From Flavivirga jejuensis (GTDB lineage Bacteria > Bacteroidota > Bacteroidia > Flavobacteriales > Flavobacteriaceae): a stretch of DNA of 64,000 nt. The notes below the pieces were generated by a model. It was given only the letters and a program-made list of their open reading frames with translations. It was not told where the DNA came from and did no database searches. Shown here piece after piece: positions 8,013-17,455 of this stretch. The position numbers were made by a program, and so were the translations under genes. The stretch is taken from positions 299,794 through 363,793 of the forward strand of contig NZ_JAUOEL010000007.1 in assembly GCF_030540765.1 (NCBI RefSeq). Reading direction: 5' to 3'. Each line of letters opens with the position of its first letter. Within the stretch, counting starts at the first letter, position 1.

Positions 8013-8515
8013 GGTAAGCCGCTAAGACGCAAAGCCGATACGTATAAAAACTTGAACTAACATATAATTGTGGATTACCATGTTTCTAGCTAACTCAAAA
8101 CAAGTCTTTCTTCTATGTTATTTCTTCTTGGTTCTAATAATGAAGCGATCTTGGTTCTTTTGTAACTGTCTCGCTAAGGTGCTGAGGCGCAAAGCCGATA
8201 TGTGTAAACTTGAATTAACATATAATTGTGGAGTACCATGCTTCTGGTTAATTAAAAACGAGTCTTTCTTCTTACTTCTATCTTCTTACCCCTATTCTTC
8301 TCCCTTCTCGGCTCTAATAACGAAACGATCTTGATTCTTTTGTAGCTGTCTCGCTAAGGCGCTGAGGCGCAAAGCCGATACGTATAAATTTGAACTAACA
8401 TATAATTGTGGAGCACTGCTTCTAGTTAACTAAAAACGAGTCTTTCTTCTTACTTCTATCTTCTTATTCCTTTCTTCTCCCTTCTCGGCTCTAATAACGA
8501 AACGATCTTGGTTTC
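8013..8515. repeat. Tandem array of a 160-180-bp non-coding repeat (3 copies)
   Basis: The core GCAAAGCCGATA occurs at 8029, 8189 and 8369, giving periods of 160 and 180 bp. Copies 2 and 3 align over their full length (TCTCGCTAAGG, GCTGAGGCGCAAAGCC, AACATATAATTGTGGA, ACGAGTCTTTCTTCTTAC, CTCTAATAACGAAACGATC). An apparent 88-codon frame at 8068-8334 is an accident of the repeat. Degenerate inverted relatives of the GCTGAGGCGCAAAG core lie at 17209-17455. Confidence 0.8.
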
Positions 8516-8548
8516 TGAACAGATAATTTACTTATACATAAACATCTA

Positions 8549-8564
8549 TTTACTTATAAGTAAA
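8549..8564. promoter_or_regulatory. Perfect palindrome downstream of the repeat array
   Basis: TTTACTTATAAGTAAA is a 16-bp perfect palindrome in the gap between two convergent genes. Without a promoter nearby its role is uncertain; it could be a protein-binding site or part of a 3' end. The rest of the gap to 8628 holds only a weak TTGTAT/ATACAA stem. Confidence 0.3.
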
Positions 8565-8628
8565 CTTATTCTATTATATGAAGTAGGTACAGAAAACCAT
8601 TTTGTATTGCATCTAAAAGATACAATGA

Positions 8629-9858
8629 CTATCCTTCAAATTTATAATAACCACATTTTAAATAAGCACCTTCAGGAAAGCTAACAGGGTGATCTATATC
8701 ATGAAACGTATTTAAGATATTAGTAAACGATCTTGGTTGATTATTTAATACTTGCAGATTAATATCAAAAAATGATGGAGCTAATACTCTTGATGAGCAA
8801 GATGCTAAAACTAAAAGACCATTATTAGCTGTTAATTGCACTCCTAATTCTGCTAATTGGGCATACTTTTTTTTGGCAAGATCAATTTCAGACTGTTGCT
8901 TTGCAAAACTTGGCGGATCAATAACAACAACATTAAAAGTTTGCCTATTTTTAATTAATTTTTTAAGCTCAACAAAGGCATCACCAGCAATGGTTACATG
9001 TTTTCCTTTATAATCATTAAGTTTTCCGTTTTGGTATGCTATTTCTAAAGCTTGTTTACTTATATCTAAACTTGTAACCGATTTTGCGCCATTAAATAAA
9101 GCATGCACAGAAAACCCTCCAGCATAAGAAAACACATCTAAAACAGTTTTGTTTTTACTAAATTCACCAACGCGCTTTCTGTTATCCCTATGATCTAAAA
9201 AATAACCCGTTTTATGTCCCCTAATCACATTAGCAGAAAATTGGACATCATGCTCAACAAACTTAACAGATTCATTTTCTAAAATACCGTAAACCACATC
9301 ACCATCATGGAGTTCATGGTTTTTAGATTGTTGTAACCCACGGCTTAAACGAATCACTATAGTTTCGGCATTAGAAACTGCTTGTAAACTTTTTAAAATT
9401 GGTTCTAAATATGGCAACCAAATCTCAGAATACAATTTTACTACTAAAACAGTACTATATACATCGGCTATCAAACCTGGAAAACCATCATTTTCACCAA
9501 ATAGTAAGCGATAACTCGTCGTGTTTGTTTTAAATAAATCACCTCGCTTTTTATATGCCTCTTTAATTTTATGATGAAAAAAATCAGCATTAATTTCGGC
9601 CTTTGATGCTTCGCAATGAATCATTTTTATACGAATAGGCGAATTTCCATCATACAACCCAAGACCAATCACCTTATTTTTAGTCTTACTAAAAACAATC
9701 ACTAAATCTCCCGTTTTAGCATCATCATTAATTTTAACAATGTTATTAGAAAACACCCATGGATGTTTTTTAATTACAAATTGCTCGCCTTTGGTGTTTA
9801 ACTTAACAGCCAATCGTTTAGGTAAATAAGCGCTTTTTATATCTTTTGAAAAAAGCAT
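8629..9858 (-). CDS. RlmI-like 23S rRNA m5C methyltransferase
   Basis: A 409-residue SAM-dependent RNA methyltransferase. The N-terminus (residues 15-95) is a PUA-like RNA-binding domain (RLAVKLNTKGEQFVIKKHPW, KTGDLVIVFSKTKNKVIGLG). The Rossmann methyltransferase domain follows, with SAM motif VLDVFSYAGGFSVHALFNGA near residues 240-260, DISKQALEIA, and the catalytic VVVIDPPSFAKQ near residue 315. LASCSSRV is the second cysteine-bearing motif. This layout matches the RlmI/RlmK YccW family that modifies C1962 of 23S rRNA. It is a single gene convergent with the repeat array. Confidence 0.88.
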   Translation of the reverse strand: MLFSKDIKSAYLPKRLAVKLNTKGEQFVIKKHPWVFSNNIVKINDDAKTGDLVIVFSKTKNKVIGLGLYDGNSPIRIKMIHCEASKAEINADFFHHKIKEAYKKRGDLFKTNTTSYRLLFGENDGFPGLIADVYSTVLVVKLYSEIWLPYLEPILKSLQAVSNAETIVIRLSRGLQQSKNHELHDGDVVYGILENESVKFVEHDVQFSANVIRGHKTGYFLDHRDNRKRVGEFSKNKTVLDVFSYAGGFSVHALFNGAKSVTSLDISKQALEIAYQNGKLNDYKGKHVTIAGDAFVELKKLIKNRQTFNVVVIDPPSFAKQQSEIDLAKKKYAQLAELGVQLTANNGLLVLASCSSRVLAPSFFDINLQVLNNQPRSFTNILNTFHDIDHPVSFPEGAYLKCGYYKFEG

Positions 9859-10048
9859 GAGTTATAAGTCTTTTTATAAATTATTGAGTCCGCAAAGTAC
9901 AAAAAACACAAGCGATATTTACAGTTCTTTTATTGAATAAATAAGAACACAAGTGCCCCTTATAATACTTAAAAAATTTAAAACCTTAAAAGCATAAAAA
10001 TAATAACGATTCCTCATTATTATTCCGTAAAAATTGTACCATATAAAG

Positions 10049-10056
10049 TATCTTTG
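10049..10056 (+). promoter_or_regulatory. Possible -7 box of the cydAB promoter
   Basis: TATCTTTG fits the Bacteroidota -7 consensus TAnnTTTG, 26 bp before the cydA start. A -33 TTG at the usual distance is not seen, so the call is tentative. Confidence 0.4.
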
Positions 10057-10081
10057 TAGAACTACTTAAAAAGCTTGTTTT

Positions 10082-11386
10082 ATGGACAATTTAGATGCAG
10101 CCAGATTACAAATGGCATTTACATTAATCTTTCATATTATATTTGCTTGTATTGGTATGGTCATGCCTTTTTTTATGGTCGTTGCTCATAAAAAATGGCT
10201 AAATACTAAAAATCCTATTTATTTAACACTTACAAAATCGTGGCAAAAAGGTGTTGCCATTTTTTTTGTTACTGGTGCCGTTTCTGGTACCGCGCTTTCC
10301 TTTGAATTGGGGTTACTCTGGCCAGAGTTTATGAAACACGCTGGTCCTATAATTGGGATGCCTTTTTCTTTAGAAGGTGCTGCCTTTTTTGTTGAAGCTT
10401 TAGCACTGGGCTTTTATTTATACGGATGGAACAAGTTACCTGAAAAATTCCATTGGTTTACTGGAGTTATTGTAGGTATTTCTGGGGTTGCCTCTGGTAT
10501 TTTAGTCGTTTCTGCCAATGGTTGGATGAACGCGCCTTCTGGGTTTGATTACATTAATGGTGAATTTTTAAATATAGACCCCGTAAAAGCATTATTTAAT
10601 CCTGCTTGGTTTACTCAGGCACTACACATGACGCTCGCTGCCTTTACAGCTACAGGTTTTGCTGTAGCTGGGATTCATGCATTTCAAGTTTACAAAAAGA
10701 GACAAGCAGAATTACACAAAAAAGCCTTTAAAATAGCCATAACTTTTGGAGCTATAGCTGCTGTATTACAACCTTTAAGTGGTGATCTTTCTGCTAAAGA
10801 CATTGCTGAAAGACAACCTGTTAAATTAGCCGCTATGGAAGCGCACTACCATACAGAAAAAGGTGCGCCTTTATATATTGGAGGTATTGTTGATAACGAA
10901 AAACAAGAGATATCTTATAAAATTGAAATCCCAAAAGCGCTATCCTTTCTAGCTTTTGGTGATTTTAATGCAGAAGTAAAAGGGCTTAACGACTTCCCAG
11001 AAGATGTACGTCCAAATGTAGCCATAGTCCATTATGCCTTTCAAATCATGGTCGGTATTGGTACCCTTCTTTTAGTTGTTGGTATTTTATTTTTTATAAG
11101 CTTAAAAAAGAAAACCTGGTGGCAAAACAATCGTTTTTGGCTCCTGTTTACCATATTAGCACCTATGGGCTTTATTGCTCTAGAAGCAGGCTGGATTGTT
11201 ACCGAGGTAGGTAGGCAACCATGGATTATTCATAACATAATGAAAACTAAAGATGCTGTAACCCCAATGCCTGGAATGATTTACAGTTTTTATATGTATG
11301 TTATTTTATATACGGTTCTAACAATAGCAGTAACATGGCTTATGGTGAGACAAATAAAATTTTTAAATAACTCTAAATCAGTATAA
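10082..11386 (+). CDS. cydA: Cytochrome bd oxidase subunit I
   Basis: The quinol-oxidising subunit (434 residues) of the high-affinity cytochrome bd terminal oxidase in the inner membrane. It has about nine membrane segments. Recognisable blocks are RLQMAFTLIFHIIFACIG, whose histidine is a haem ligand, FVTGAVSGTALSFELGLLWP, the FSLEGAAFFVEALALGFYLYGW block, ALHMTLAAFTATGF (another haem histidine), and WIVTEVGRQPW near residue 380. The Q-loop between residues about 240 and 310 is short. cydB follows after 2 bp. The quinone it oxidises would be menaquinone, consistent with the men genes in this window. Confidence 0.95.
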   Translation: MDNLDAARLQMAFTLIFHIIFACIGMVMPFFMVVAHKKWLNTKNPIYLTLTKSWQKGVAIFFVTGAVSGTALSFELGLLWPEFMKHAGPIIGMPFSLEGAAFFVEALALGFYLYGWNKLPEKFHWFTGVIVGISGVASGILVVSANGWMNAPSGFDYINGEFLNIDPVKALFNPAWFTQALHMTLAAFTATGFAVAGIHAFQVYKKRQAELHKKAFKIAITFGAIAAVLQPLSGDLSAKDIAERQPVKLAAMEAHYHTEKGAPLYIGGIVDNEKQEISYKIEIPKALSFLAFGDFNAEVKGLNDFPEDVRPNVAIVHYAFQIMVGIGTLLLVVGILFFISLKKKTWWQNNRFWLLFTILAPMGFIALEAGWIVTEVGRQPWIIHNIMKTKDAVTPMPGMIYSFYMYVILYTVLTIAVTWLMVRQIKFLNNSKSV

Positions 11387-11388
11387 CC

Positions 11389-12408
11389 ATGTTGTATGTT
11401 GTTCTATTCTTTTTAGTGTTTTCCTTACTGCTTTATGTAGTTTTAGCAGGAGCAGATTTTGGAGCTGGTATCGTTGAATTATTTTCCTCTGAAAAAAATC
11501 AGCAGATCACAAAAAAAACAGTTTATAGAGTCATGGGACCTGTATGGGAAGCCAATCACATATGGATTATTATTATTATGGTAATACTTTGGGTAGGGTT
11601 TCCTGGTTTTTATAACATCCTCGTTTTATACTTACATATTCCATTAACACTTGTTTTATTAGGCATCACTTTAAGAGGTGTCGCTTTTGTTTTTAGGCAT
11701 TACGATGCTTATAAAGACAAATCGCAAATTTTATATGATTGGATGTTTAGAATCTCCAGTTTAGTAACGCCTATTTTTTTAGGAATGACTTTTGGCGCTA
11801 TGATATCTGGAAATATTACTGTTACAGATAACTACGAAACCTTAAGTTTTTATGATCTCTTTATAGCCCCATGGTGTAACGGTTTTTCATTTTTTGTAGG
11901 ATTATTTTTTGCTGCACTTTGTGCCTTTTTAGCAAGCGTATTATTAATAGGTGAAGCAAATGAAGTTGAAAGAGCGATCTATGTGAAAAAGTCAAGAATT
12001 GCAACCATAACTGTTATCATTTTAGGGTTTGTTGTATTAAGTTATGGCTATATAAACGAAACAACCTTTGTTATTCATTTTATAAAAAATCCATATGCCA
12101 TTACTTTAGCAGCCTTATCGGCTCTATTAATTTTACCTTTATTAAGAAGTATAAGAAGAGCTCGGAAAGTCACAACACGAACTTTTACAGGATTACAAGT
12201 CGTTTTAATCTTAATCGCAGCCCTTATAGCTCAATATCCTAACTTAATAATTACGTCAGAATCAGAAATAAGCATCCTTGAAACTGTGGCTACAGATAGT
12301 GTTATTAAAGTTTTAGGAATAACACTTATTATTGGTGGTTTGGTAATTCTTCCTGGGTTATTTCACCTTTTAAAATCATTTAAAATGATAAAGATTTTTG
12401 AACAATAA
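11389..12408 (+). CDS. cydB: Cytochrome bd oxidase subunit II
   Basis: A 339-residue, eight-to-nine-helix partner of CydA. The N-terminal LLYVVLAGADFGAGIVELF and MGPVWEANHIWIIIIMVILW segments are the standard CydB signatures, followed by ITLRGVAFVFRHYDAYKD and SLVTPIFLGMTFGAMISGNI. It starts 2 bp after cydA and is certainly co-transcribed. No small CydX subunit frame is visible downstream. A long imperfect hairpin at 12581-12626 may end the transcript. Confidence 0.94.
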   Translation: MLYVVLFFLVFSLLLYVVLAGADFGAGIVELFSSEKNQQITKKTVYRVMGPVWEANHIWIIIIMVILWVGFPGFYNILVLYLHIPLTLVLLGITLRGVAFVFRHYDAYKDKSQILYDWMFRISSLVTPIFLGMTFGAMISGNITVTDNYETLSFYDLFIAPWCNGFSFFVGLFFAALCAFLASVLLIGEANEVERAIYVKKSRIATITVIILGFVVLSYGYINETTFVIHFIKNPYAITLAALSALLILPLLRSIRRARKVTTRTFTGLQVVLILIAALIAQYPNLIITSESEISILETVATDSVIKVLGITLIIGGLVILPGLFHLLKSFKMIKIFEQ

Positions 12409-12507
12409 TTTATAACAGAAAATACTATCATTACAAAATTGAATTTCTAAGTTCTTTATGAAAATGTTTCAAGCACTTTGGATATAAAAAAGGTTGCATT
12501 CTAAAAA

Positions 12508-12641
12508 GATCATTCAGAATGCAATGAAATCGCTACGCCATCAGAAGCCTGCCTAAGAATCGGCAGACAGGAAGGAACGACTGAAGAATCTCTTAAATTT
12601 TAATGCTTTATTTTTAAGATACTTCACTTTGAATGAACACT
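12508..12641. repeat. Dispersed inverted-repeat element with hairpins after cydB
   Basis: The outer arms 12508-12532 and 12618-12641 are imperfect inverted repeats (GATCATTCAGAATGCAATGA against GTTCATTCAAAGTGAAGTAT). The inner part 12581-12626 pairs TGAAGAATCTCTTAAA with TTTAAGATACTTCA. A further stem is CCTGCC with GGCAGACAGG at 12549-12571. The arms resemble the common Bacteroidota repeat with the phrase CATTCTGAA...GAAGAATCTC (recalled, not searched). It may serve as the cydAB terminator. Confidence 0.55.
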
Positions 12642-12714
12642 ACCCTTTTACAAACATAGTATAACAAAGTTCATCATTTTTCACGCCTCTTTTATAAAAT
12701 TCAAAATACACGAA

Positions 12715-13233
12715 TTATTCTTTCTCGAAAGTAACGATTATATCAGTTGTACTAACGACACTATTACCACCTATAGATAAATCTGTTTCTTCTGTTACTG
12801 CTAAAACAAGTTCAGAATCAGTAAGTTTCATTATCCTCATAATTCCCTCTTCATTATCAGTTGTTATTATAAGTTCATTATCTGTTATCTCCCAAGTTCC
12901 ATCTCCTGTAGGTTTCAAGTTTTCTATGTTTTCAGTAGTTGTTTGACCTAAAACAGTAGTAGTAAGCTTAACACTAAATGTTCCTGTTGAAGTTAAATTA
13001 TTAGGATCTTCAGTAAAAGTTAATGAATAATTAACATCATATGCTTCACCCAAATAATCTGCATTGATAGTCTCTCCTTCAACTGAAGTAACTGTCGTTC
13101 CAGAATAATCTACAGATACACCTTTCCATGTGCCAACTATACTTTCAGTTATTTCAGGAGAAGCAGCATCATCACTTGAACAAGCTGTTAATATTAAAGT
13201 TAAAGCAATAAATAAAATATTTAATTTTTTCAT
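12715..13233 (-). CDS. Lipocalin-like lipoprotein
   Basis: A 172-residue outer-layer lipoprotein. The signal MKKLNILFIALTLILTACSS has a lipobox LTAC with the lipidated cysteine near residue 18, followed by SDDAAS. The mature part starts with IVGTWKGVSVDYSG, ends with VSTTDIIVTFEKE, and contains DGTWEITDNELIITTD and IMKLTDSELVLAVTEE, the strand pattern of the lipocalin-like lipoproteins abundant in Bacteroidota. Ligand and role are unknown. It is transcribed in the same direction as dnaK but separated from it by a terminator. Confidence 0.8.
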   Translation of the reverse strand: MKKLNILFIALTLILTACSSDDAASPEITESIVGTWKGVSVDYSGTTVTSVEGETINADYLGEAYDVNYSLTFTEDPNNLTSTGTFSVKLTTTVLGQTTTENIENLKPTGDGTWEITDNELIITTDNEEGIMRIMKLTDSELVLAVTEETDLSIGGNSVVSTTDIIVTFEKE

Positions 13234-13344
13234 TTTTTTTTAATATTGGGTTATATACCTCAAAAATAGTGAGATTAAAATATAAACAAAGTATAATCGA
13301 AAAAAAATGACACAAATGTGGCTTAATAAAACATTGATTAAAAT

Positions 13345-13376
13345 AAAAAAACGCAACCAAAAATGGTTGCGTTTTT
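13345..13376 (-). terminator. Rho-independent terminator of dnaK
   Basis: A 13-bp stem, AAAAACGCAACCA / TGGTTGCGTTTTT with an AAAA loop, lies 35 bp beyond the dnaK stop and is followed on the minus strand by a run of T. It is symmetrical enough to work in both directions. Confidence 0.85.
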
Positions 13377-13410
13377 ACTTCTAGCTTCAGTCTTCTAACC
13401 TCTAGCTTTT

Positions 13411-15318
13411 TTATTTAACCTCTTCGAAGTCTACGTCTTCAACATCACTACCCTCTGCTTCACCATTTTGGCTTGCATCTGGTCCTGGTGCTTCTGCCCC
13501 ACCTTGCTGTGCTTCAGCTTGTGCTTTGTACATTTCTTCTGAAGCAACTTTCCAAGCTTCGTTTATTTTCTCTAAAGCAGGCTCAATAACAGCAAGATCT
13601 TTAGTTTCATAAGCTTTTTTAAGTTCTTCTAAAGCCTCTTCTACTGGTTTCTTTTTATCATCAGATAATTTATCACCAAACTCTTCCAATTGTTTTTCCG
13701 TTTGGAAAATCATTGAATCTGCTTCGTTTAATTTCTTAGCACTTTCTGCCGCTTTAGCATCTGCATCTGCATTTGCTTCTGCATCTGCTTTCATTTTTTC
13801 GATTTCCTCTTCTGTTAAACCAGAAGATGCTTCAATACGAATATCTTGTGTTTTATTAGTCGCTTTATCAGTTGCTGTTACATGAATAATTCCATTCGCA
13901 TCAATATCAAAAGTCACCTCAATTTGTGGCGTACCACGTCTTGCTGGAGGAATACCGTCTAAGTGAAAACGACCAATCGTTTTGTTATCAGCAGCCATCG
14001 CTCTTTCCCCTTGTAATACATGAATTTCTACAGAAGGCTGATTATCTGCTGCCGTAGAGAATACTTGCGATTTCTTAGTAGGAATCGTAGTATTAGCCTC
14101 AATAAGCTTCGTCATAACATTACCCATAGTTTCAATTCCTAATGATAAAGGAGTTACATCTAAAAGTAATACATCCTTAACATCACCAGTTAAAACACCA
14201 CCTTGAATTCCTGCTCCTAACGATACAACTTCGTCTGGATTCACACCCTTACTTGGTGTTTTACCAAAGAATTTTTCAACAGCCGTTTGAACCGCTGGGA
14301 TACGTGTTGAACCACCTACTAAAATAACTTCATCAATATCACCCTTTGATAAACCAGCAGCTTTTAATGCCGATTGACAAGGCTCTATAGTTCTTTTTAC
14401 TAAATCATCAATTAACTGCTCAAATTTAGAACGTGTTAATGTACGTACCAAGTGTTTTGGTCCACTTGCAGTAGCAGTAATATATGGTAAGTTAATTTCT
14501 GTTTGCTCAGAAGACGATAATTCAATCTTAGCTTTTTCAGCAGCTTCCTTTAAACGTTGTAAAGACATAGGATCTTCTCTCAAATCCATAGACTCCTCTG
14601 CTTTAAACTCATCTGCCAACCAGTTAATGATTTTTTCATCTACATCATCACCTCCTAAATGCGTATCACCATCTGTAGATAATACCTCAAATACACCATC
14701 ACCTAATTCAAGAATAGATACATCATGTGTTCCACCACCAAAGTCAAAAACAACAATTTTTTGATCAGTTCCTTTTTTGTCCATACCATAAGCCAAAGCT
14801 GCAGCTGTAGGTTCGTTTATAATTCTACGAACTTTTAAACCTGCAATCTCACCAGCTTCTTTAGTTGCTTGACGTTGTGCATCGTTAAAATAAGCTGGTA
14901 CAGTAATAACCGCTTCGCTTACATCGGCTCCTAAATAATCTTCAGCCGTTTTCTTCATTTTTTGAAGAATCATAGCCGATAATTCTTGTGGCGTATACAA
15001 ACGTCCATCAATATCTACTCGAGGTGTATCATTATCCCCTTTTACAACTGTATATGGTACACGCTCTGCTTCTTTCTTAGATTCAGAATATTTATTTCCC
15101 ATAAAACGCTTAATAGAATAAACCGTTTTTGTTGGGTTAGTAACTGCTTGACGTTTTGCTGGATCACCAACTTTAATTTCGCCGCCTTCCACAAATGCTA
15201 TAACTGATGGCGTAGTACGCTTACCTTCTGCGTTTGGGATTACAACAGGTTCATTACCTTCCATCACAGAAACGCAAGAGTTGGTTGTTCCTAAATCGAT
15301 TCCAATAATTTTACTCAT
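13411..15318 (-). CDS. dnaK: Molecular chaperone DnaK (Hsp70)
   Basis: A full-length 635-residue Hsp70. The nucleotide-binding domain starts [16 protein letters not shown] and contains [29 protein letters not shown] and [11 protein letters not shown]. The substrate domain begins near residue 390 ([14 protein letters not shown]), and the helical lid ends in an acidic [10 protein letters not shown]-like tail ([12 protein letters not shown]). Neither dnaJ nor grpE is adjacent, which is common in this phylum. The upstream region carries a 13-bp inverted repeat at 15402-15414 that could take part in heat control. Confidence 0.98.
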   Translation of the reverse strand: MSKIIGIDLGTTNSCVSVMEGNEPVVIPNAEGKRTTPSVIAFVEGGEIKVGDPAKRQAVTNPTKTVYSIKRFMGNKYSESKKEAERVPYTVVKGDNDTPRVDIDGRLYTPQELSAMILQKMKKTAEDYLGADVSEAVITVPAYFNDAQRQATKEAGEIAGLKVRRIINEPTAAALAYGMDKKGTDQKIVVFDFGGGTHDVSILELGDGVFEVLSTDGDTHLGGDDVDEKIINWLADEFKAEESMDLREDPMSLQRLKEAAEKAKIELSSSEQTEINLPYITATASGPKHLVRTLTRSKFEQLIDDLVKRTIEPCQSALKAAGLSKGDIDEVILVGGSTRIPAVQTAVEKFFGKTPSKGVNPDEVVSLGAGIQGGVLTGDVKDVLLLDVTPLSLGIETMGNVMTKLIEANTTIPTKKSQVFSTAADNQPSVEIHVLQGERAMAADNKTIGRFHLDGIPPARRGTPQIEVTFDIDANGIIHVTATDKATNKTQDIRIEASSGLTEEEIEKMKADAEANADADAKAAESAKKLNEADSMIFQTEKQLEEFGDKLSDDKKKPVEEALEELKKAYETKDLAVIEPALEKINEAWKVASEEMYKAQAEAQQGGAEAPGPDASQNGEAEGSDVEDVDFEEVK

Positions 15319-15401
15319 AATTCTTTATACTTTAATTGTGTTGAATGTTCATTTTTAATCTCGGTTTGTAATAGTCAATCATTATGCCAATAGAAAAGAA
15401 C

Positions 15402-15414
15402 TGACATGATGTCA
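15402..15414. promoter_or_regulatory. Inverted repeat upstream of dnaK
   Basis: TGACATGATGTCA is a perfect 6-1-6 inverted repeat 84 bp upstream of the dnaK start, in a 321-bp divergent gap that otherwise shows little structure. It is unlike the CIRCE element, so if it is an operator it belongs to another regulator. Confidence 0.4.
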
Positions 15415-15605
15415 TAAGGTAAAAAGTTTCAAAAAACACCTATATGCCCACTTGATAAAATAATAAAACAAAGAAACGGTAATTAAAAAAACATTTTATT
15501 AAGTACATAGATTAGAGGGAATCGACCGTAAACCTTTATTTCTTTAATCATTATACATTTTTCATAAACTTTACATATAAAATTAAAAAAAATACGCTGA
15601 AATGT

Positions 15606-15613
15606 TATATTTG
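15606..15613 (+). promoter_or_regulatory. Candidate -7 box of the serine ammonia-lyase promoter
   Basis: TATATTTG matches the Bacteroidota TAnnTTTG consensus, 26 bp before the ATG at 15640. The -33 position is only AT-rich, so support is partial. Confidence 0.5.
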
Positions 15614-15639
15614 ACGAAACTATAGCTATTACGAAATTT

Positions 15640-17061
15640 ATGGAATGTATTTCTGTTTTTGACATGTTAAAAATTGGTGTTGGACCATCAAGCTCACATA
15701 CTTTAGGACCTTGGAGAGCAGCTGAGAGATGGATTAAAGAATTGAAAGACATCAATACCTTTAATAAAATTGAAAAAATATCTGTAGATCTTTACGGCTC
15801 TTTATCGCTAACAGGAAAAGGTCATGCTACAGATTATGCCATTATGCTTGGGTTAAGTGGTTATGACCCTGAAACAATTCCAACAGAAACTATAGGTTCT
15901 ATTATTTCTGAAATTAAAAATACTAAAACATTAAACTTTAATAACGAAACCCCCATAGCCTTTAATATAGAGGCAGATATCGTATTTAATAAGACGTTTT
16001 TACCATTTCATTCAAACGGATTAACCTTTACAGCTACTATAAATGGAAAAAACACGAAATCAACTTTTTACTCTATTGGAGGTGGTTTTGTAGTTAAAGA
16101 AACACGTGAAAACTCTAAGAAAAACTTTGAAATTAAATGCTCCTTTCCTTATCCTATAGATAAAGGCACAGAGCTTTTACAATTTTGCGATACTTTAGAT
16201 AAATCAATCTCCGAAGTAGTATTAGAAAATGAAAAGTCCATTCGTTCAGAAAAAGATATAGACAAGGAGTTAAAACGTATTTGGGATACCATGCTAGAAT
16301 GCATGTATGTAGGATGCCATACAGAAGGGAATCTTCCTGGAGGATTAAACGTAAGACGGCGTGCTTTTGATACCCATCAAAGTTTAAAAGGAAAAAAGAC
16401 TTATACAACGCCAGTAGAATGGGTATATGCGATAAGAGATACCAAAGTTAAATTTCGACAAATTCTAAAATGGGTGAGCTGTTTTGCACTTGCTGTAAAT
16501 GAAGTTAATGCCTCCTTAGGAAGAGTTGTAACAGCTCCTACTAACGGAAGTGCTGGAGTTATTCCATCAGTTTTAATGTATTATATCGTCATTGAAAATC
16601 ATGATGCTAATTTTGAAGATATCAAACGTTTTTTATTAGTCGCTGGCGAAATTGGTAGCATCTTCAAAAAAGGCGCAACAATTAGTGCTGCCATGGGAGG
16701 CTGTCAAGCAGAAATTGGTGTATCATCTGCTATGGCTGCTGGTGCCCTTTGTGAACTTTTAGGAGGCAACCCAGAACAAGTACTTATTGCTGCCGAAATT
16801 GCTATGGAACACCATTTAGGATTAACCTGCGACCCTATTGGCGGATTAGTACAAATACCATGTATCGAACGTAATGCTATGGGCGCCATTAAAGCTATCA
16901 ATGCTGCCGAAATGGCTTTAGACACAGACCCTAAAAACGTAAAAGTACCATTAGATAAAGTCGTTTCTACCATGTGGGAAACCGCAAAAGACATGCATAC
17001 AAAATATAAAGAAACCTCTGAAGGCGGTTTAGCTGTCGGAGTAAATATAACAGATTGTTAA
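15640..17061 (+). CDS. sdaA: L-serine ammonia-lyase, iron-sulfur dependent, single chain
   Basis: A 473-residue enzyme that deaminates L-serine to pyruvate using a [4Fe-4S] cluster. The beta domain comes first (VFDMLKIGVGPSSSHTLGPW at residues 5-24 is the serine-site loop), then the alpha domain from about residue 190. The cluster cysteines are visible as C355 (GGCQAEIG), C397 (CDPIGG) and C408 (PCIERN). The substrate-binding TAPTNGSAGVIPS is near residue 300. Fused alpha-beta chains of this length are the usual bacterial SdaA form. It is a single gene divergent from dnaK. Confidence 0.95.
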   Translation: MECISVFDMLKIGVGPSSSHTLGPWRAAERWIKELKDINTFNKIEKISVDLYGSLSLTGKGHATDYAIMLGLSGYDPETIPTETIGSIISEIKNTKTLNFNNETPIAFNIEADIVFNKTFLPFHSNGLTFTATINGKNTKSTFYSIGGGFVVKETRENSKKNFEIKCSFPYPIDKGTELLQFCDTLDKSISEVVLENEKSIRSEKDIDKELKRIWDTMLECMYVGCHTEGNLPGGLNVRRRAFDTHQSLKGKKTYTTPVEWVYAIRDTKVKFRQILKWVSCFALAVNEVNASLGRVVTAPTNGSAGVIPSVLMYYIVIENHDANFEDIKRFLLVAGEIGSIFKKGATISAAMGGCQAEIGVSSAMAAGALCELLGGNPEQVLIAAEIAMEHHLGLTCDPIGGLVQIPCIERNAMGAIKAINAAEMALDTDPKNVKVPLDKVVSTMWETAKDMHTKYKETSEGGLAVGVNITDC

Positions 17062-17070
17062 ACTAGTATT

Positions 17071-17170
17071 TTGGGCGTATCCCTATCGGGTCGGGCTATA
17101 CGTTACAAGTCCTCGCTCGTACCTCACTGTGGGCTTTCCACTGCTATCCCTTACGCACCTATTCGCAGCT
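17071..17170. repeat. Dispersed intergenic repeat with GGGTCGGGCT core
   Basis: The block begins TTGGGCGTATCCC, includes ATCGGGTCGGGCTATACG and GGGCTTTCCACTGCTATCCC, and ends near TTACGCACC. It is much richer in G and C than its surroundings. From memory, blocks with the order GGGCG, CGGGTCGGGCT, CCACTGCTATCCCT recur between genes in many flavobacterial genomes. No frame is conserved, and the role is unknown. Confidence 0.55.
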
Positions 17171-17208
17171 ACAGTAAATAAATACACTAATTTTAGTCAA
17201 CCCAAAAC

Positions 17209-17455
17209 TTTAAGCCTCACCACCTTCAAATATTTGCGAATCAACACCTTATAAAGAAAAACCAATAGAAATTAAATCCACCTTAAAAAACAAAAAAATC
17301 ACTTCATAATACAACATTACACATCAACAAAAAAACTTCGAGCATCACCACCCCCAAGCCTTTGCGACTCAGCGCCTTCGCGAGAAAAACAATAGAAATT
17401 AAATATAATTAACTAAAAAGCTCAGAACCTTTACGCCTCAGCGTCTTACCTCCCC
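17209..17455. repeat. Degenerate repeats related to the 8.0-8.5 kb array
   Basis: Units at about 17209-17279 and 17335-17404 both end in CAATAGAAATTAAAT and contain TTTGCGAATCAACACC or TTTGCGACTCAGCGCCTTCG. A third partial unit at 17420-17455 has TTTACGCCTCAGCGTCTTAC. Read on the other strand these give CGAAGGCGCTGAGTCGCAAA, the core of the array at 8168-8380. The stretch 17171-17454 has no gene. Confidence 0.6.

Noticed and set aside
8068-8334. 88-codon open frame between the secreted protein and RlmI genes
   Set aside because: It lies wholly inside the 160-180-bp tandem repeat, is not kept between repeat copies and has no family features.
8013-8515. Could the tandem array be a CRISPR?
   Set aside because: Units are 160-180 bp with no short repeat/unique spacer pattern, and no cas gene is nearby.
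15483-15755. 90-codon minus-strand frame over the sdaA start
   Set aside because: Overlaps the conserved serine-site loop of sdaA on the other strand and has no recognisable features.
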